DNA from: Cellulomonas fimi | GTDB taxonomy: Bacteria; Actinomycetota; Actinomycetes; Actinomycetales; Cellulomonadaceae | DNA length: 64,000 nt | NCBI RefSeq assembly: GCF_028527925.1 | Contig: NZ_JAPESW010000005.1 | Span: forward strand, 62,001-126,000 | Direction of reading: 5' to 3' | Part shown: positions 1-8,939 of the stretch, piece by piece | How positions within the stretch are numbered: the first letter of the stretch is position 1 | Layout: the number at the start of each line of letters is the position of its first letter | Translations under genes and position numbers: made by a program | Notes under the pieces: model-generated | Seen by the model: the letters and a program-made list of their open reading frames with translations, nothing else | Database searches by the model: none | Told to the model about the DNA's origin: nothing

Positions 1-244
1 CCTCGCGCACCTTCACCCTGGTACCGATCTGGTACGCGATCTGGTCGCCGGTGAACGCACCGGCCGCGGCGACGAGGATCACGAGCAGCAGGTTCGGCTC
101 GCCCTGCGCCATCGCGAGCGTCGCGAGCGCGATGACGACCGACTCGCTGGGGATCGGCGGGAAGAACCCGTCGATCGTCGCGAAGAGGTACAGCACGACG
201 AAGACCCACGGTGAGCCCACCAGGGCCAGCACCCATGCCTCCAC
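1..244 (-). CDS. DedA-family membrane protein, N-terminal part (runs off the window)
   Basis: This is the first 81 codons of an integral membrane protein of the DedA/SNARE-associated family, whose members are lipid scramblases or flippases in the cytoplasmic membrane. The GTG start at 244 has a GGAGG four bases upstream. The first segment is hydrophobic and is followed by FATIDGFFPPIPSE, the family's characteristic re-entrant motif with conserved acidic residue and prolines. A second hydrophobic segment follows, then a GDQIAYQIGTR stretch matching the family's G-D-x-x-x-Y pattern. The C-terminal part lies outside the window, so completeness cannot be judged. The substrate is unknown. Confidence 0.85.
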   Translation of the reverse strand, partial: MEAWVLALVGSPWVFVVLYLFATIDGFFPPIPSESVVIALATLAMAQGEPNLLLVILVAAAGAFTGDQIAYQIGTRVKVRE

Positions 245-592
245 GCGTCCTCCAGGTCGTCGGGCGCCGACCTGCGGGCCGGCGTCGTGACTCCCACGGT
301 AGGACCGGGGCCACGCCGCCGGTATAGGGGACACCCCCGGATCATCCCTGAGGTCACCCCGAACGAGCCGTCGGGTGCAGGCCGCGGACGACCCGCCTCC
401 TCCTCCGGGGGGAGGTCCCGACGGACGCGACGTGGCAGGCGACCTCCGGCCGCGCACGACCCGACGTGGAGGCGACGCGACGAGGCAGGTGCCGCCCGGC
501 CGCAGCACACGCCCGAGGGACCTCCCGTGGTCGGGCGGAACCGTCGGGCGGAACCGTCGGGCGGCACCGTCGGGGCGCCGCCGGGGACCGCG
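245..592. other. Intergenic region between def and dedA
   Basis: No credible gene is seen on either strand in these 348 bases. The region must hold the dedA promoter on the minus strand; CCTATACC and CCTACCGT are possible -10 elements, but neither has a convincing -35. A short tandem repeat lies near the def stop codon. Confidence 0.5.
530..579. repeat. 13-bp tandem repeat, three full copies
   Basis: GTCGGGCGGAACC occurs at 530-542 and 543-555, then once with one change (GTCGGGCGGCACC, 556-568), followed by a degenerate partial copy. It begins 14 bases past the def stop codon, outside any gene. No stem-loop is formed, so it is probably a slippage product. Confidence 0.7.
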
Positions 593-1654
593 TCAGGACG
601 CGGCGCGAGGTCCTCCGACCGGGTCGCCGTCGGGGGCGTCCACGGCGGCATCGGCGTCCACCTCGTCGGGGTCCGCCGCGGGCGTGTCCGTCGACGCGAC
701 GAGCCCGCCGTCCGCAGACGGCGCGTCGGGGTGCTCCGGTGCGCCGTCCGTCGGGGTGGACGGTGCCGCGTGGGCCCCGACGTGAGCGTCGGTGCGGTCC
801 CGGACGGCGCCGACGTGGTCACCGTGGTGCCCGCCGCCATCGCGCTCGCCGCCGTCGCGTCGGCCCTCGTCGTCCGGTCCGTCGTCGTCGCTGGAGCCGT
901 CGTCCCTGCTGCCGTCGCCCCGGCCGCCGTCGCCCCGGCTGCCGTCGAGCGGGCCACCGTCGGTCGGGTCGCCGTCCTCGGGGACCGCGCCGAGGTCGAA
1001 GCCCAGCGCCCGCGCGGCGGTCGTCGGGCGCGGCTCGCTCGCCCACCGCAGCCCCAGCGCGTCGGCGGCCGCGAGGGACCGCAGCTCGGCACGGTCGAGG
1101 TAGAGCACGCCGCCGAGGTGGTCCGTCTCGTGCTGGACGATGCGCGCGGGCCAACCCGACACGACCTCGTCGAGCGGCCGACCGCGCTCGTCGGCACCCA
1201 CCAGGTGCACGTGCCGAGCGCGCGCGACCACCGCCTGGTAGCCGACGACGCTGAGGCAGCCCTCGTAGAACGCGACGCGCTCGTCGTCCACCGGCGCGTA
1301 GCGGGGGTTCACGAGCACGCGGAACGCGAGCGGCGACCGCTCACGGACCTGACCCACGTCGCCGTCGGGCGGGCCGGAGTCCTCGATGACGGCGACGGCC
1401 AGCGGCAGGCCGATCTGCGGTGCGGCGAGCCCGACGCCGGGCGCGGCGTGCATGGTCGCGCGCATGACGTGCACGAGCGACTCGAGCTCGTCGTCGGCGA
1501 GCTGCCCGTCGTACGGCAGCGCCTGCGCGCGCAGCACCGGGTGACCGGCCTGCACGATCGGCACCGTGCCGGTGCCGTGGGCCGCGTCGAGCAGCCGCAG
1601 GACGAGGTCGCGCAGTGCGACGTCCCGCTGTCGCGCCGAGTCCGTCGTGCTCAC
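593..1654 (-). CDS. def: Peptide deformylase with long acidic low-complexity C-terminal tail
   Basis: Removes the formyl group from the initiator methionine of nascent proteins; a metal-dependent cytosolic enzyme. All three family motifs are present: GVGLAAPQ (residues 73-80), EGCLS (131-135, metal-binding Cys) and HETDH (175-179, two metal-binding His and the catalytic Glu). The enzyme core ends near residue 225. Residues 225-353 are a tail rich in Asp, Gly, Arg, Ser and later His, built on short GD/DG repeats, which roughly doubles the usual length of 160-220. The GTG start at 1654 overlaps the glmM stop in a GTGA, so translation is probably coupled to glmM. The core assignment is firm; the function of the tail is unknown. 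Confidence 0.93.
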   Translation of the reverse strand: MSTTDSARQRDVALRDLVLRLLDAAHGTGTVPIVQAGHPVLRAQALPYDGQLADDELESLVHVMRATMHAAPGVGLAAPQIGLPLAVAVIEDSGPPDGDVGQVRERSPLAFRVLVNPRYAPVDDERVAFYEGCLSVVGYQAVVARARHVHLVGADERGRPLDEVVSGWPARIVQHETDHLGGVLYLDRAELRSLAAADALGLRWASEPRPTTAARALGFDLGAVPEDGDPTDGGPLDGSRGDGGRGDGSRDDGSSDDDGPDDEGRRDGGERDGGGHHGDHVGAVRDRTDAHVGAHAAPSTPTDGAPEHPDAPSADGGLVASTDTPAADPDEVDADAAVDAPDGDPVGGPRAAS

Positions 1655-3000
1655 AGGGCGAGCCGCGCGGAGACGACGTCGGCGAGCTCGCGCGCGACGC
1701 CGTCGGCCTCGGCCTGGGTCGCCGCCTCGACCATGACACGGACGAGCGGCTCGGTGCCGGACGGCCGCAGCAGGACGCGTCCCGTGTCGCCGAGGCGCTC
1801 CTCGGCGGCCCGCACGGCGTCGAGCAGCGCCTCGTCCGTGTCGGCGCGCGCCTTGTCGACGCCCGAGACGTTGACGAGCGTCTGCGGGAGCCGCTGCACG
1901 ACGCCCGCGAGCTTGGCGAGCGGCTCGCCGGTCTCGGCGACGCGCGCGGCGAGCTGGAGCGCCGTGAGGACGCCGTCGCCCGTCGTCGCGTGCGCGGCCA
2001 TGATGATGTGGCCCGACTGCTCGCCGCCGAGCGCGTACCCGCCGGCGCGCATCGCCTCGAGGACGTAGCGGTCGCCCACCGCGGTCTCGACGGTCCGGAC
2101 GCCGCGCTCGCGCATCGCGAGCCGCAGGCCGAGGTTGCTCATGACGGTGGTGACGAGCGTGTCGTCGGTGAGGGTGCCCGCGTCCCGCATCGCGAGCGCG
2201 AGGACGCCCATGATCTGGTCGCCGTCGACAAGGTTGCCGTCGGCGTCGACCGCGAGGCACCGGTCGGCGTCACCGTCGAACGCGACCCCGAGGTCGGCCT
2301 CGGACGCGACGACCGCGGCGAGCAGCTGCTCGGGGTGCGTCGATCCGCACTTCTCGTTGATGTTGCGACCGTCGGGCGACGCGTTGATGACGACGACGTC
2401 CGCGCCGGCCTGCCGGAGCGCGGCGGGCCCGACCTCGCTGGCCGCACCGTTCGCGCAGTCGACGGCGATGCGGAGCTGGCCGAGGGACGGGCGGATCGTG
2501 GAGACCAGGTGGTCGACGTAGTCGTCGCCCGCGCGACCCGTGTCGAGGCGGATCCGGCCGACGTCGGCGCCCGTGGGGCGGTCCCACGCCTCGCCCATGC
2601 GCGCCTCGATCGCGAGCTCGAGCTCGTCGTCGAGCTTGTGGCCGCCGCGCGCGAGGAACTTGATCCCGTTGTCGGGCATGGGGTTGTGCGACGCGGAGAG
2701 GACGACGCCGAGGTCGACGCCGCGGTCCGCGGTGAGGTAGGCGACGGCCGGCGTCGGCAGCACGCCGACGTTGATGACGTCGACGCCCGCGGAGGCCAGG
2801 CCGGCGGCGACGGCGGCGGCGAGGAACTCGCCCGACGCGCGGGAGTCGCGGCCGACGACCGCGCGTGGCCGGTGCCCCTCGAACGCGCCGCTCGCGCCGA
2901 GCACGTGCGCCGCGGCGACGGACAGGTCGAGCGCGAGCTCGGCCGTCACGTCCCGGTTCGCGAGTCCTCGCACCCCGTCGGTGCCGAACAGTCGGGCCAT
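1651..3000 (-). CDS. glmM: Phosphoglucosamine mutase
   Basis: Interconverts glucosamine-6-phosphate and glucosamine-1-phosphate on the way to UDP-N-acetylglucosamine for peptidoglycan. The 449-residue protein begins [12 protein letters not shown], the family's opening motif. It carries the phosphoserine loop LSASHNP (catalytic Ser104), the metal-binding loop FDGDADR, the sugar-binding GGEQSGH and the phosphate-binding [10 protein letters not shown] near the C-terminus. Length is normal for the family. It follows rpsI-rplM on the same strand beyond a strong hairpin, and its stop overlaps the def start. The rplM-rpsI-glmM order is common in actinobacteria; def directly coupled behind glmM is less usual. 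Confidence 0.97.
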   Translation of the reverse strand: MARLFGTDGVRGLANRDVTAELALDLSVAAAHVLGASGAFEGHRPRAVVGRDSRASGEFLAAAVAAGLASAGVDVINVGVLPTPAVAYLTADRGVDLGVVLSASHNPMPDNGIKFLARGGHKLDDELELAIEARMGEAWDRPTGADVGRIRLDTGRAGDDYVDHLVSTIRPSLGQLRIAVDCANGAASEVGPAALRQAGADVVVINASPDGRNINEKCGSTHPEQLLAAVVASEADLGVAFDGDADRCLAVDADGNLVDGDQIMGVLALAMRDAGTLTDDTLVTTVMSNLGLRLAMRERGVRTVETAVGDRYVLEAMRAGGYALGGEQSGHIIMAAHATTGDGVLTALQLAARVAETGEPLAKLAGVVQRLPQTLVNVSGVDKARADTDEALLDAVRAAEERLGDTGRVLLRPSGTEPLVRVMVEAATQAEADGVARELADVVSARLAL

Positions 3001-3086
3001 CTCTGCACTCCCTTGTCGCGCGACGTCGTCGGCGCGCCCTGCGCGTCCCCGCCGTCTGTCCTGCTGTGCCCACGATCCCGCAGACA

Positions 3087-3126
3087 CCGATGGCCCCGCA
3101 GGTCTTCCGACCGACGGGGCCATCGG
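3087..3126 (-). terminator. Hairpin terminator downstream of rpsI
   Basis: A perfect 12-bp inverted repeat (CCGATGGCCCCG at 3087-3098 and its complement at 3115-3126) encloses a 16-base loop, 15 bases past the rpsI stop codon. There is no U-tract, as is common in high-GC actinobacteria. It probably ends or attenuates rplM-rpsI transcription before glmM. Confidence 0.75.
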
Positions 3127-3140
3127 GTGAGGCGCTGGGA

Positions 3141-3629
3141 TCAGCGCTTCGAGTACTGCGGAGCCTTGCGGGCCTTCTTGAGACCGGCCTTCTTGCGCTC
3201 GACCACACGGGCGTCGCGCGTGAGGAAGCCGGCCTTCTTGAGGGCCGGGCGGTTGTGCTCGGCGTCGATCGCGTTGAGCGCGCGGGCGATGCCCAGGCGC
3301 AGCGCGCCGGCCTGGCCGGAGACGCCGCCGCCGGTGATGCGCGCGACGACGTCGAAGCGACCCTCGACGTCCACGAGCTTCAGCGGCGAGTTGACGAGCT
3401 GCTGGTGCACCTTGTTCGGGAAGTAGTCCTCGAGCGTGCGCCCGTTGATCTTCCACTGGCCGGTGCCGGGCACCAGGCGCACGCGGGCGATGGCCTCCTT
3501 GCGGCGGCCGAGGGCCTGGCCGGGGGCCGTGATGGACTGACCGCGACCCTGGGGGGCCGCCGTCTCGCTGGTGTAGCTGGTGGGCGTCTCGTCGCCCTCG
3601 AGGTCGATGTCGACCGTGGTCTCTGCCAC
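3141..3629 (-). CDS. rpsI: 30S ribosomal protein S9
   Basis: Small-subunit protein whose C-terminal tail reaches the P-site tRNA. The conserved [17 protein letters not shown] opening of the S9 fold begins near residue 40, and the protein ends in the tail KAPQYSKR, the actinobacterial form of the universal QFSKR ending. At 162 residues it is longer than the usual 130 because of an acidic, Thr-rich N-terminal extension of about 35 residues ([16 protein letters not shown]), which is typical of actinobacteria. It lies 40 bases behind rplM and forms the rplM-rpsI operon. Confidence 0.97.
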   Translation of the reverse strand: MAETTVDIDLEGDETPTSYTSETAAPQGRGQSITAPGQALGRRKEAIARVRLVPGTGQWKINGRTLEDYFPNKVHQQLVNSPLKLVDVEGRFDVVARITGGGVSGQAGALRLGIARALNAIDAEHNRPALKKAGFLTRDARVVERKKAGLKKARKAPQYSKR

Positions 3630-3669
3630 TGGTGTCCTCGGTTCCTGTCTTCTCTACGCGCGGCGGCCG

Positions 3670-4119
3670 TCAGGCCTGCTGCGCGACCTGGGTGATCTCG
3701 AACGGCTTCGGCTGCTGCGCGGCGTGAGGGTGCTCGGCGCCGGCGTAGACCTTGAGCTTGCCGAGCTGCTTCGCAGCGAGCGAGCTCTTGGGGAGCATGC
3801 CGCGGACGGCCTTCTCGATCGCGCGCTCGGGGTGCTTCTCGAGCAGCTCGGTGTAGCGCGTCGCCCGCAGACCACCCGGGTAGCCGGAGTGGCGGTAGGC
3901 GAGCTTGGTCTCGCGCTTGTTGCCGGTGAGGGCGACCTTGTCCGCGTTGATGACGATGACGAAGTCGCCGCCGTCGACGTGCGGAGCAAAGGTGGCCTTG
4001 TGCTTGCCGCGCAGCAGCGTGGCCACGTGGGTGGCCAGGCGGCCGAGGACGACATCGGTCGCGTCGATGACGTACCAGGTCCGCTCGACGTCGCCGGGCT
4101 TCGGGGTGTACGTACGCAC
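3670..4119 (-). CDS. rplM: 50S ribosomal protein L13
   Basis: Early-assembling large-subunit protein. It begins [20 protein letters not shown] and contains [16 protein letters not shown], the L13 signature. Its 149 residues match the family. The ATG at 4119 is the only start that keeps the conserved N-terminus. It is the first gene of the rplM-rpsI operon and has a promoter about 170 bases upstream, leaving an untranslated leader long enough for regulation. Confidence 0.97.
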   Translation of the reverse strand: MRTYTPKPGDVERTWYVIDATDVVLGRLATHVATLLRGKHKATFAPHVDGGDFVIVINADKVALTGNKRETKLAYRHSGYPGGLRATRYTELLEKHPERAIEKAVRGMLPKSSLAAKQLGKLKVYAGAEHPHAAQQPKPFEITQVAQQA

Positions 4120-4288
4120 GGGTCGTAAGCCTTCGTTCGTTGTGTCTGCATGTCACGGTCGTCGCGCGAGCGGCGCCGTGGAGGGCTGTCGGAGCATCCC
4201 TCCGGCGAGTGGGAACCGCACCGGGACGCCACCGCAGCGCTCAGGTGAGAAGTCCGGGCGCGCGACAGGGGACGCACAACAACGCACA

Positions 4289-4318
4289 AGAGTACCTGCG
4301 GCCCGGAGGGGCGGTCAA
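4289..4318 (-). promoter_or_regulatory. Promoter of rplM-rpsI and its leader
   Basis: TTGACC (-35, 4313-4318) and TACTCT (-10, 4289-4294) are separated by 18 bases. Transcription would start near 4282, giving a leader of about 160 bases before rplM. The 305-base gap from 4120 to 4424 otherwise shows no gene; the leader is GC-rich and contains inverted-repeat pieces such as GGAGGG/CCCTCC that could fold. Confidence 0.7.
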
Positions 4319-4424
4319 AACAGGTGGCGTCGGCTGCGCCACACCGTGCCGAGACGCCGCGCCGGGACGCCGCGCCAGGCCGCACCGCCGCGCCGCACCG
4401 CCGGGCCGTACCGCCGTGAGCGCG

Positions 4425-5333
4425 TCACGCCCGGTGGAGCGCCCGTGCCGCCGCGAGCACGCGCGCCGTCAGGTCGTCCAGGGTCGGGGTGCGCAGCGCC
4501 CAGTGCTGCCAGAACAGCGGCACGTCGAGCCACCGGCCGGGCGCGACGTCGACGAGCGCACCGGCGTCCCGCTCCGCGGCCGCCGCCTGCTCGGGCACCA
4601 TCCCCCAGCCGAGTCCGGCGCGCAGCAGCGCGACGAACGCCCCCTGCTCGGGCGCGTAGTGCAGCGGGAGCGCGGGCCGCTCACGCGTCATCTGGTGGGC
4701 GAAGGCGTGCTGGAGGCCGTCGGCACGGTTGAACGCCACCGCCGGCACGTGCCCGAGCGCGTCCGCGAGCGCCCGCGGCGACGGGTCCGGGTCCGCGAAC
4801 CAGCGGTCCCGGACGGCCGGGGCCGCGAGCGCCACGTACCGCATCGACCCGAGGGCCCGGACGCGGCAGCCCTGCACCGCGTGCCGCTCCGCGGTGACCG
4901 CGGCGGCGACCGTGCCGTCCCGGAGCAGCTGCGCCGACAGGTCCTGGTCCTCGCGGCGCAGGTCGACGAGCACGTCGTCGGGCAGCCCGGCGAGCGCCGC
5001 GGGGAACCAGGTGGAGAGCGAGTCGGCGTTGACGGCGACCGCGAGCCGTCGCCGCCCCCCGGGCTGCGCACCGGCGACCGCCCCGAGCTCGGCGAGCGCG
5101 TCGCGCGCCAGGACGTCGACCTGACCGGCGAGCCGCACGAGCACCTCGCCCGCCGCCGTGGGCCGGCACGGGCGCGTGCGCTGCACGACGACGCCACCGA
5201 CCTGCTGCTCGAGCGCCCTGATCCGCTGGCTCACGGCGGACGGGGTCACGTGCAGCGCGCGGGCCGCGGCGTCGAAGCTGCCCTCGTCGACCACGGTGGC
5301 GAGCGTGCGCAGGTGCTCGGCGTCGAACGACAT
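4425..5333 (-). CDS. lysG: LysR-family regulator of lysine/arginine export (LysG/ArgP type)
   Basis: Transcription activator that senses basic amino acids. The N-terminal winged helix-turn-helix (residues 1-60) contains HLRTLATVVDEGSFDAAA and HVTPSAVSQRIRALE, the ArgP/LysG form of the LysR DNA-binding domain. The rest is the periplasmic-binding-like effector domain. At 302 residues the length is normal. The gene is divergent from lysE with only 71 bases between the starts, the arrangement of the Corynebacterium lysG-lysE pair, in which LysG with lysine or arginine switches on the exporter. Function is assigned by family and context. Confidence 0.92.
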   Translation of the reverse strand: MSFDAEHLRTLATVVDEGSFDAAARALHVTPSAVSQRIRALEQQVGGVVVQRTRPCRPTAAGEVLVRLAGQVDVLARDALAELGAVAGAQPGGRRRLAVAVNADSLSTWFPAALAGLPDDVLVDLRREDQDLSAQLLRDGTVAAAVTAERHAVQGCRVRALGSMRYVALAAPAVRDRWFADPDPSPRALADALGHVPAVAFNRADGLQHAFAHQMTRERPALPLHYAPEQGAFVALLRAGLGWGMVPEQAAAAERDAGALVDVAPGRWLDVPLFWQHWALRTPTLDDLTARVLAAARALHRA

Positions 5334-5404
5334 GAAGCAATACTAACGGTCGTCCAGAAACCTGAACTGGTCTTCACCGGACGGTCCGACCTACCGTCGA
5401 CCAC
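5334..5404. promoter_or_regulatory. Divergent lysG/lysE control region
   Basis: This 71-base region must hold both promoters and the LysG operator. A near-palindrome, CGGACGGTCCG (5378-5388), and an imperfect repeat, CCAGAAACCTGAACTGG, lie between the genes. TACCGT lies 7 bases before the lysE ATG and TAGTAT lies close to the lysG start, so both transcripts may have very short leaders. Confidence 0.5.
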
Positions 5405-6010
5405 ATGCTCCCCGCGGTCCTCACCGGCTTCCTCAGCGCGCTCTCGCTCATCGTCGCCATCGGTGCGCAGAACGCGTTCGTGCTGCGCCAGGGGCTGCGT
5501 CGGGAGCACGTCCTGCCCGTCGTGGCCGTGTGCGCGGGCGCGGACGCGCTGCTCGTCGCCGCGGGCATCGCGGGGCTCGGCGCGCTCGTCGGGGACCACC
5601 CCGTCGTGCTGCGCGTGATCCGGTACGCCGGAGCCGCGTTCCTCGTGGTCCTCGCGGTCGGGGCGGCCCGACGGGTCGCGCGGCCGCAGCACCTCGACCC
5701 CGCCGACGACGGACCGGCCCGCCGCTCGGCCGTGCTGCTCACGTGCCTCGCGCTGACGTTCCTCAACCCGCACGTCTACCTCGACACCGTGGTGCTGCTC
5801 GGCGGGCTCGCGCAGCAGCACCCCGCGGCGGGCGGCTGGGCGTTCGGCGCGGGCGCCGTCGCCGCGAGCTTCGTGTGGTTCACCGCGCTCGGCTTCGGCG
5901 CCGGGCGGCTGCAGCCGCTGTTCGCGCGGCCGCGGGCGTGGCAGGTGCTCGACGGCGTCGTCGCCGCGGTCATGGCGACGCTGGCGGTGCTGCTGGTCGC
6001 GGGCGGCTGA
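5405..6010 (+). CDS. lysE: L-lysine/arginine exporter, LysE family
   Basis: Exports basic amino acids across the cytoplasmic membrane to prevent toxic build-up. The 201-residue protein has about six hydrophobic segments. It begins with a hydrophobic helix containing SALSLIVAIGAQNAFVLRQGL, the LysE/ArgO signature (G-A-Q-N-A-F-V-L-R-Q-G). A second conserved patch, TFLNPHVYLDTVVLLG, is also typical of the family. The ATG at 5405 directly gives the conserved N-terminus. It is divergent from lysG, its likely activator. Confidence 0.95.
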   Translation: MLPAVLTGFLSALSLIVAIGAQNAFVLRQGLRREHVLPVVAVCAGADALLVAAGIAGLGALVGDHPVVLRVIRYAGAAFLVVLAVGAARRVARPQHLDPADDGPARRSAVLLTCLALTFLNPHVYLDTVVLLGGLAQQHPAAGGWAFGAGAVAASFVWFTALGFGAGRLQPLFARPRAWQVLDGVVAAVMATLAVLLVAGG

Positions 6011-6059
6011 CGCGGCGTCGCGGGCGCCGTCCGGGCCCGGTGCCCGCCGCCGACGAGGG

Positions 6060-6467
6060 CTACGCGCCGGCGCGCGGTGCCTGGCGGTGGCTCGGCAGCA
6101 GCGCCTGCAGGTCGGCGACGGGCACGACGCCCGCGTGCCGGCCGCGACGTGCACGCGCCCGGTCGACGAGCGTCCCGAGCGCCTCCTGCAGCGCGGCACG
6201 CTGCGCCTCGGCGACGCGGTGCCGCTCGTCGGCCAGCAGGTGGTCGCTGAAGTCGCACCGGTCGAGCGACAGGTCGCCGAGCTGACGCATGAGGACGCCC
6301 GACGCGAGCGCGATGCGCTGCAGCGCCTCCGCGCAGCGCTCGAGCTCCTCCTGGTCGTCGGTGTCGGTCAGCTGGACGTGCGACAGCCACTCGGCGAGGG
6401 TGCCGAGCGCCGCCGCGTCGTCGACCCGCGCAGGGCGGTGGACCCACGGCACGCTCGTGTTCGACAT
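6060..6467 (-). CDS. Hypothetical protein, 135 residues
   Basis: Not recognised. The reading frame starts at the ATG at 6467 and gives a soluble, largely helical protein that is acidic in the middle and basic at the C-terminus, without signal peptide or membrane segment. Residues 20-95 look like a helical bundle with regularly spaced Leu and acidic residues (TDTDDQEELERCAEALQRIA, then a Cys/His-containing stretch, DRCDFSDHLLADERHR). No clear Shine-Dalgarno is visible; CACAAT lies 7 bases before the ATG, which would fit a leaderless transcript. A longer in-frame start at 6584 adds 39 residues of shadow-like composition and is less likely. Confidence 0.6.
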   Translation of the reverse strand: MSNTSVPWVHRPARVDDAAALGTLAEWLSHVQLTDTDDQEELERCAEALQRIALASGVLMRQLGDLSLDRCDFSDHLLADERHRVAEAQRAALQEALGTLVDRARARRGRHAGVVPVADLQALLPSHRQAPRAGA

Positions 6468-6674
6468 GGCGTCATTGTGCGCCGCGCGCGACCGGCCGCG
6501 CGGGTGAGAAACGTCGACATGCAGGACGGGAGTCCCAGGTCGTACGGCAACCGGGTGACGGCCGCTGGGCCGTCCGGTGGACACTCGCGCGGCGACGCCT
6601 CGCTCATGCCGCGCGGCCCCCCCGCCGAGCCGGCGGCCGGCGCCCCTCGGGGTCGGTGCGCCGCCCGCCCGTGC

Positions 6675-8357
6675 TCAGCGCGCCCGCTCGACCCGCGCCG
6701 TGTCCCAGACCGGCTCCGGCGTCTCGACGACCGACCCGTCGGCCGCTAACACGAGGAACCGGTCGAAGGTCCGCGTGAACCAGCGGTCGTGCGTGACGGC
6801 GAGCACCGTGCCCTCGAACGCCGCGAGCCCCGCCTCGAGCGCCTCCGCCGAGTGCAGGTCGAGGTTGTCCGTCGGCTCGTCGAGGAGCAGCAGCGTCGCC
6901 CCGCCGAGCTCGAGCAGGAGGATCTGCAGCCGGGCCTGCTGCCCGCCCGAGAGCGTCTCGTACACCTGCTCGGCCTGGTCGACCAGCTCGTACCGGTCGA
7001 GCGCGCGGCTCGCCTGCTCGCGCCCGAGGCCGGACCGGTGCGCGTCACCCCGGTGCAGGATCTCGAGGAGCGTCCGCCCGACGAGCTCGGGGTGAGCGTG
7101 GTTCTGCGCGAACCACCCCGGCCGCACGCGCGAGCCGAGGACGACGGAACCCGTGTGCCGCACGGGCGCGACCGCCGTCTCCCCCGCGGGCTCGTGCTCC
7201 GGGCCGGGGTCCGAGCCGCCGGCCGCGAGCAGCCGCAGGAAGTGCGACTTCCCCGACCCGTTCGACCCGAGCACCGCGACGCGCTCGCCGAACCACACCT
7301 CGAGGTCGAACGGCTTCATCAGCCCCGTGAGCTCGAGGCCCGTCGCGACCACCGCGCGCTTGGCGGTCCGCCCGCCGCGCAGGCGCACGCGCACCGACTG
7401 CTCGCGCACCTTCACCATCGGCGGACCGGCCTCCTCGAACTTGCGCAGCCGCGTCTGCGCCGCCTGGTACCGCGACGCGAGCCCGTCGTTGAACGCCGCC
7501 TTCGTCTTGAGCGTGAGCACGAGCTCGCGGAGCTTCGCGTGCTCCTCCTCCCAGCGGCGCATGAGCTCCTCGAGCCGCGAGCGCCGGTCCTCGCGCGCCT
7601 GGTGGTAGGTCGCGAAGCTCCCGCCGTGCACCCACACCGACGCCCCGACCGCGGTCGGCTCGAGCGTCGCGACGTGCGTCGCCACGCGCGACAGGAGCTC
7701 GCGGTCGTGGCTCACGAGGAGCACCGACTTCGCCGACGCGACCAGCCGTTCCTCGAGCCACCTCTTGGTCGGGACGTCGAGCGCGTTGTCCGGCTCGTCG
7801 AGCAGCAGCACCTCGTCCGGTCCGCGCAGCAGCGCCTCCAGGACCAGGCGCTTCTGCTCACCGCCCGACAGCGTCCGCACCTCACGGTGCTGCGCACGCT
7901 CGAACGGGACCGACAGGACCGCGTCCGTCACGCGGTCCCAGCCCGCCTCGGCCTCGTAGCCGCCGACGTCCGCCCAGTCGACGAGCGCCTGCGCGTACCG
8001 CATCTGCGCGGGCTCGTCGTCGACCTCCATGATCCCGAGCTCTGCGGCGGCGAGCTCGACGGCCGCGTCCCGCACCGCGGCGGGAGCGAGCGACGCGAGC
8101 AGGTCCCGCACCGACCGGTCGTCGTCGATCCGCCCGACGTCCTGACGCATGACGCCCAGGCCGCCACTGCGTTGCACCGACCCCGCGTGCGGCTGCTCGT
8201 CGCCCGCGACGATCCGCAGCAGCGTCGACTTGCCCACCCCGTTCGGTCCGACGAGCGCGACGCGCGCGCCCTCCCCGACGCGGAACGTCACGTCGTCGAG
8301 CAGCGGGCGGCCGTCGGGCAGCACGTAGCCGATGCCGCCGATGTCGAGATGACCCAT
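6675..8357 (-). CDS. ABC-F family ATPase with two divergent nucleotide-binding domains
   Basis: A soluble protein of 560 residues with two ABC ATPase domains and no membrane segments, as in ABC-F translation factors and ribosome-protection proteins. Domain 1 has Walker A GPNGVGKST, signature LSGGEQKRL and Walker B LLLDEPDNALD. Domain 2 has GSNGSGKSH, LSGGQQARL and LLLDEPTDNLD. A basic, charged helical linker (LEELMRRWEEEHAKLRELV) joins them. The canonical ABC-F motif DEPTNHLD is altered in both halves, and the second Walker A ends in GKSH rather than GKST/GKSS, so this belongs to a divergent subfamily. The ATG at 8357 matches the conserved start MGHLDIGGIGYVLPDGRPLL. A role in translation or drug tolerance is inference only. 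Confidence 0.85.
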   Translation of the reverse strand: MGHLDIGGIGYVLPDGRPLLDDVTFRVGEGARVALVGPNGVGKSTLLRIVAGDEQPHAGSVQRSGGLGVMRQDVGRIDDDRSVRDLLASLAPAAVRDAAVELAAAELGIMEVDDEPAQMRYAQALVDWADVGGYEAEAGWDRVTDAVLSVPFERAQHREVRTLSGGEQKRLVLEALLRGPDEVLLLDEPDNALDVPTKRWLEERLVASAKSVLLVSHDRELLSRVATHVATLEPTAVGASVWVHGGSFATYHQAREDRRSRLEELMRRWEEEHAKLRELVLTLKTKAAFNDGLASRYQAAQTRLRKFEEAGPPMVKVREQSVRVRLRGGRTAKRAVVATGLELTGLMKPFDLEVWFGERVAVLGSNGSGKSHFLRLLAAGGSDPGPEHEPAGETAVAPVRHTGSVVLGSRVRPGWFAQNHAHPELVGRTLLEILHRGDAHRSGLGREQASRALDRYELVDQAEQVYETLSGGQQARLQILLLELGGATLLLLDEPTDNLDLHSAEALEAGLAAFEGTVLAVTHDRWFTRTFDRFLVLAADGSVVETPEPVWDTARVERAR

Positions 8358-8450
8358 GCCGCACAGTGTGACCGGCGCGCGCGACACGGCCGAACCTCAT
8401 TGCCCGGCCGTCCCCTGGCGGAGCGTCGCCGCCGGTGCGAGGGTCGGTGC

Positions 8451-8909
8451 ATGAGCGACGAGACACCTGCCACCCGGACCGATGCCGCGCTCGGCAGCGA
8501 GGGCGACTCCGACCAGCTCCCCGGCGAGGACACCCTCGTCGAGCGGGGCGTCGACGACCACCTCGACGAGGGCTACACCCCGCCCGAGCGCGACCGCCCC
8601 CGCTCCACCCACTACGGGGAGACGCACTGGGAGGAGGAGCACCGGGAGACGATCGACCAGCGCATCGAGCAGGAGGAGCCCGAGGTCTGGGAGGCGCGCC
8701 CGCGCGTCACCGGGGACCGCGAGGAGTTCCGCGCGGGGCGCCTGGTCGCCGACGACGACGCCGTCGAGTCCGGCGTGAACGACACCTTCGCCGTCGACGC
8801 AGGGGTCTCCGGCGGCGCCGCGACCGCCGAGGAGGCGGCCGTGCACGTCATCGAGGAGGAGTACGTCGACGAGCGGTTCTACCAGGACGAGGACGACGAC
8901 CGTCTCTGA
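8451..8909 (+). CDS. DUF5709-domain acidic protein
   Basis: A 152-residue, extremely acidic, probably largely disordered protein. The segment EDTLVERGVDDHLDEGYTPPERDRP is the hallmark of DUF5709, a family of unknown function widespread in actinobacteria. A second conserved stretch around VTGDREEFRAGRLVADDD follows, then EEAAVHVIEEEYVDERFY at the end. No signal peptide or membrane segment is present. The gene is divergent from the ABC-F gene, with 93 bases between the starts. Function is unknown. Confidence 0.8.
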   Translation: MSDETPATRTDAALGSEGDSDQLPGEDTLVERGVDDHLDEGYTPPERDRPRSTHYGETHWEEEHRETIDQRIEQEEPEVWEARPRVTGDREEFRAGRLVADDDAVESGVNDTFAVDAGVSGGAATAEEAAVHVIEEEYVDERFYQDEDDDRL

Positions 8910-8939
8910 CGCCGTCGGGCGCGGCGGCGTGGCGGTGCC

